From positions 1 to 7,092 of the forward strand of contig JAQUAE010000092.1 of assembly GCA_028687395.1 (NCBI GenBank): a stretch of DNA of 7,092 nucleotides, read 5' to 3'. Positions 5,660 to 7,092 of this stretch are shown here, piece by piece; positions within the stretch are counted from its first letter, which is position 1; every line of letters begins with the position of its first letter. Origin of the DNA: Anaerolineales bacterium. GTDB lineage: Bacteria; Chloroflexota; Anaerolineae; Anaerolineales; UBA4823. A program made the translations under genes and the position numbers. Below the pieces are notes generated by a model that saw only the letters and a program-made list of their open reading frames with translations, made no database searches and was not told the DNA's origin.

Positions 5660-6544
5660 ATGAAAAAAGATCTCGCTGATGTGCCTGGCAGACTTGCCCC
5701 TACTTCCACGTTAGAGGTCGACCACGTTACCAAGCGTTATGGATCCGGCGACACCGAGGTGGCTGCGGTGCGGGAAGTATCGCTTTCGGTGGCTGCGGGA
5801 GAAATCGTCTTGATCATGGGCCCCTCGGGATCGGGCAAAACCACCTTGCTCTCGATGCTAGGCGCGTTACTTAAGCCCAGCGCGGGCGAAATTCGCCTGA
5901 ATGGAGAGGTGATCAGCGCAATGAGGGAAAACCATCTGCCGGATATCCGCCTGCGCAAATTTGGATTCATCTTCCAGGATTTCAACCTGCTCTCGGCGCT
6001 AAGCGCCTTGGAGAATGTGGCCATCGTGGCCGAGTTGGCTGGGATCAAGCGCAGTGCAGCGCGTAAGGCCGCGGCGATTTTATTGACCAACCTGGGATTG
6101 GGAGATCGGCTGAACTTCTTGCCCGAAAAGCTCTCCGGCGGAGAGAAGCAGCGCGTGGCCATCGCCCGCGCCTTGATCAACGATCCGGCGCTCATCCTGG
6201 CTGATGAGCCCACAGCGAACCTGGATTCGAAGATTGGGCATGAAATCATGCGCCTGCTGAGACAAATCGCTAAAAAGCAGGGGCGCAGCGTGGTGATCGT
6301 CTCCCACGACCAGCGGATCAAGGATATCGCCGACCGGGTGCTATGGCTGGAAGATGGGCAGTTCAAGGATATGGTGACCATGGCCACCGACCCGGTGTGC
6401 GGTATGACAGTCGAGCTCGACAATGAAATTAAAATCGAATGGGAAGGCCAGCTATTTTACTTCTGCGCTAAAGGCTGCCGGGACGAGTTTTTCAGCCATC
6501 CGGAGCAATTTTCCAGTCGTAGTGTCCAACCAGTAAAGGGGTGA
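5660..6544 (+). CDS. ABC transporter ATPase (MacB/LolD type) fused to a C-terminal YHS domain
   Basis: A 294-residue cytoplasmic ATPase that should power the two permeases encoded just upstream (12-base gap; AAAGGCAGG before the ATG). The nucleotide-binding domain, about 18-236, is complete: Walker A GPSGSGKT (54-61), Q-loop Q106 in 'FIFQDFNLL', signature LSGGEKQ (158-164), Walker B ALILADEP with D182/E183, D-loop NLDS (187-190) and H-loop H216 (SHD). The family usually stops near 225-240. Here it continues into a YHS domain at about 242-284: DPVCGM (C247), 'WEGQLFYFCAKGC' with C269 and C273 (CX3C), and 'FFSHPEQF'. YHS domains occur at the ends of copper and heavy-metal ATPases and metal reductases and bind soft metals through these cysteines. 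Metal-gated or metal-linked transport is inference. No adaptor protein gene follows. Confidence 0.93.
   Translation: MKKDLADVPGRLAPTSTLEVDHVTKRYGSGDTEVAAVREVSLSVAAGEIVLIMGPSGSGKTTLLSMLGALLKPSAGEIRLNGEVISAMRENHLPDIRLRKFGFIFQDFNLLSALSALENVAIVAELAGIKRSAARKAAAILLTNLGLGDRLNFLPEKLSGGEKQRVAIARALINDPALILADEPTANLDSKIGHEIMRLLRQIAKKQGRSVVIVSHDQRIKDIADRVLWLEDGQFKDMVTMATDPVCGMTVELDNEIKIEWEGQLFYFCAKGCRDEFFSHPEQFSSRSVQPVKG
6380..6544 (+). other. Possible internal start giving a free YHS-domain protein (54 aa)
   Basis: Inside the ATPase gene, in the same frame, ATG 6380-6382 begins MATDPVCGM, which looks like the natural N-terminus of a free-standing YHS protein. AAGGA at 6365-6369 lies ten bases upstream, a long but usable spacing. 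This may only mark the fusion point of a former separate gene; independent translation is not shown. Confidence 0.3.
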
Positions 6545-6674
6545 TCAATTTGTCTTTCTCCGTGAACAGCCGTCGGTATGGCTCTTCCGGGCTTTTAACA
6601 TTTAACCTCCCCCCTTCGTAGTGAAATCGATCGACGCCTCGTATCTTGCGCAGCGGTAATCGTTCCCGGGCCAT
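6492..6674 (-). CDS. Small hypothetical protein (60 aa), antisense overlap with the ATPase-YHS gene
   Basis: A 60-codon frame starting at ATG 6672-6674, preceded by a near-perfect ribosome site AAGGAGGT (complement of 6679-6686) four bases upstream, and ending at TGA 6492-6494. Its last 53 bases lie antisense to the end of the ATPase-YHS gene. The product is basic and soluble (MARERLPLRKIRGVDRF, then a segment with YRRLFTEKDKLITPLL), with no membrane helix, signal, Cys cluster or family I know. The strong ribosome site and location outside the neighbouring gene for most of its length favour a real gene or the start of a decayed one; no convincing promoter is visible upstream. An odd palindrome CCCGATTCGGG (6707-6717) lies in its leader region. 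Confidence 0.45.
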   Translation of the reverse strand: MARERLPLRKIRGVDRFHYEGGRLNVKSPEEPYRRLFTEKDKLITPLLVGHYDWKIAPDG

Positions 6675-6807
6675 GCTTACCTCCTTGTTGTCTGGAGGCG
6701 AGGATGCCCGATTCGGGATTAACCAGCGCAGTTTTACCCGTTCAAAAGTATGCGGCTTGCGCTGTTCTACATGATAATCTTAGTTTGATAGAATCACCTC
6801 CCCTCCT

Positions 6808-6843
6808 AAAACCAAATCGCTGAGAACCCTTGATTCTCAGCGA
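6808..6843 (-). terminator. Intrinsic terminator downstream of tRNA-Val
   Basis: A perfect 10-bp hairpin, arms 6817-6826 (TCGCTGAGAA) and 6834-6843 (TTCTCAGCGA) with a 7-base loop, is followed on the minus strand by TTTGGTTTT (complement of 6808-6816). It lies about 65 bases past the 3' end of the tRNA, in the right direction to end its transcript. Confidence 0.8.
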
Positions 6844-6907
6844 AGCGTGGTAGGGAAATTTATAGGGGCCTGAGCTGCTGGCAGTCACCCAGGCTTCAAG
6901 CTATCAG

Positions 6908-6981
6908 TGGGCTCGGCCAGACTCGAACTGGCGACCTCGCGGATGTGAACCGCGCGCTCTAACCAACTGAGCCACGAGCCC
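6908..6981 (-). tRNA. tRNA-Val, anticodon CAC
   Basis: A complete 74-base cloverleaf on the minus strand. The acceptor stem is GGGCTCG/CGAGCCC (7 bp, no mismatch), then TG, D-stem GCTC/GAGC with a 9-base loop, anticodon stem CGCGG/CCGCG with loop TTCACAT, a 5-base variable loop, T-stem GCCAG/CTGGC with loop TTCGAGT, and discriminator A. Loop positions 34-36 read CAC, which decodes the valine codon GUG. CCA is not encoded (the next bases are CTG), so it must be added enzymatically. On the upstream side, TAATAC (within the complement of about 7000-7010) could be a -10 box, but I see no -35. The gene is followed by its own terminator. Confidence 0.95.
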
Positions 6982-7092
6982 TCGCACCTTAACAACCGAA
7001 TAGTATTATCTGCCGGGGCGGATCTACACCGCCGGTCCCCCGCTCCCCAATCGTGTTCTCCAACCAGCTATGCGCCCGGTGCGGTTGCTGCC

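Noticed and set aside
6564..6582. Possible terminator for the ABC/YHS operon after 6544
   Set aside because: AGCCG/TGGCT pairs with only five bases including a wobble and is not directly followed by T residues; no convincing terminator is seen.
7053..7092. Plus-strand start GTG encoding a CxxCGxC-like segment at the right edge
   Set aside because: Only 13 codons are visible, with no ribosome site and no ATG; the cysteine spacing could be chance in this GC-rich stretch.

Overview
The window is a GC-rich bacterial chromosomal segment of about 7.1 kb with short intergenic gaps and genes on both strands. A Chloroflexota (Anaerolineae-like) source is a reasonable guess from gene style: a Pro/Tyr-rich 'PYP' lipoprotein, a Get3/ArsA-type ATPase, tandem FtsX-type permeases and mostly strong AGGAGG ribosome sites. 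No marker gene settles it, so the assignment is inference. I see no complete mobile element, CRISPR array or rRNA.

Left part (1-2877). The 3' end of an ArsA/Get3-family ATPase converges on a minus-strand gene for a membrane-anchored protein of unknown function (394-1035). Between them lies a compact array of hairpins, one of which has the form of an intrinsic terminator for the minus-strand gene. Next come a plus-strand lipoprotein with an Ig/Fn3-like domain (1195-1791), a small STAS/SpoIIAA-like protein (1970-2335), and a convergent DinB/MDMPI-type metal-binding four-helix protein (2365-2877, minus) with a good promoter and ribosome site.

Middle (2992-3425). This holds a broken DUF433 (antitoxin-like) gene: its N-terminal half is intact and then runs into unrelated sequence. 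It is followed by the promoter region of the main operon.

Right part (3426-6544). A three-gene plus-strand operon encodes two paralogous MacB/FtsX-type ABC permeases of identical length (370 aa each, joined by an ATGA overlap) and a MacB/LolD-type ATPase with a C-terminal YHS metal-binding domain. The likely assembly is a heterodimeric permease powered by a homodimeric ATPase, in which each ATPase subunit carries a CX3C metal-site candidate in the cytoplasm. No adaptor (MacA/HlyD-like), outer-membrane partner or regulator lies in the window. This operon is the most interesting system here. The fused YHS domain suggests metal-linked (copper or other thiophilic metal) export or sensing, but the substrate is unknown.

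Far right (6492-7092). A small minus-strand reading frame with a strong ribosome site overlaps the 3' end of the ATPase-YHS gene in antisense. Upstream of it, also on the minus strand, is a tRNA-Val(CAC) gene with its own intrinsic terminator. The last ~80 bases resemble a decayed tRNA but cannot be assigned.
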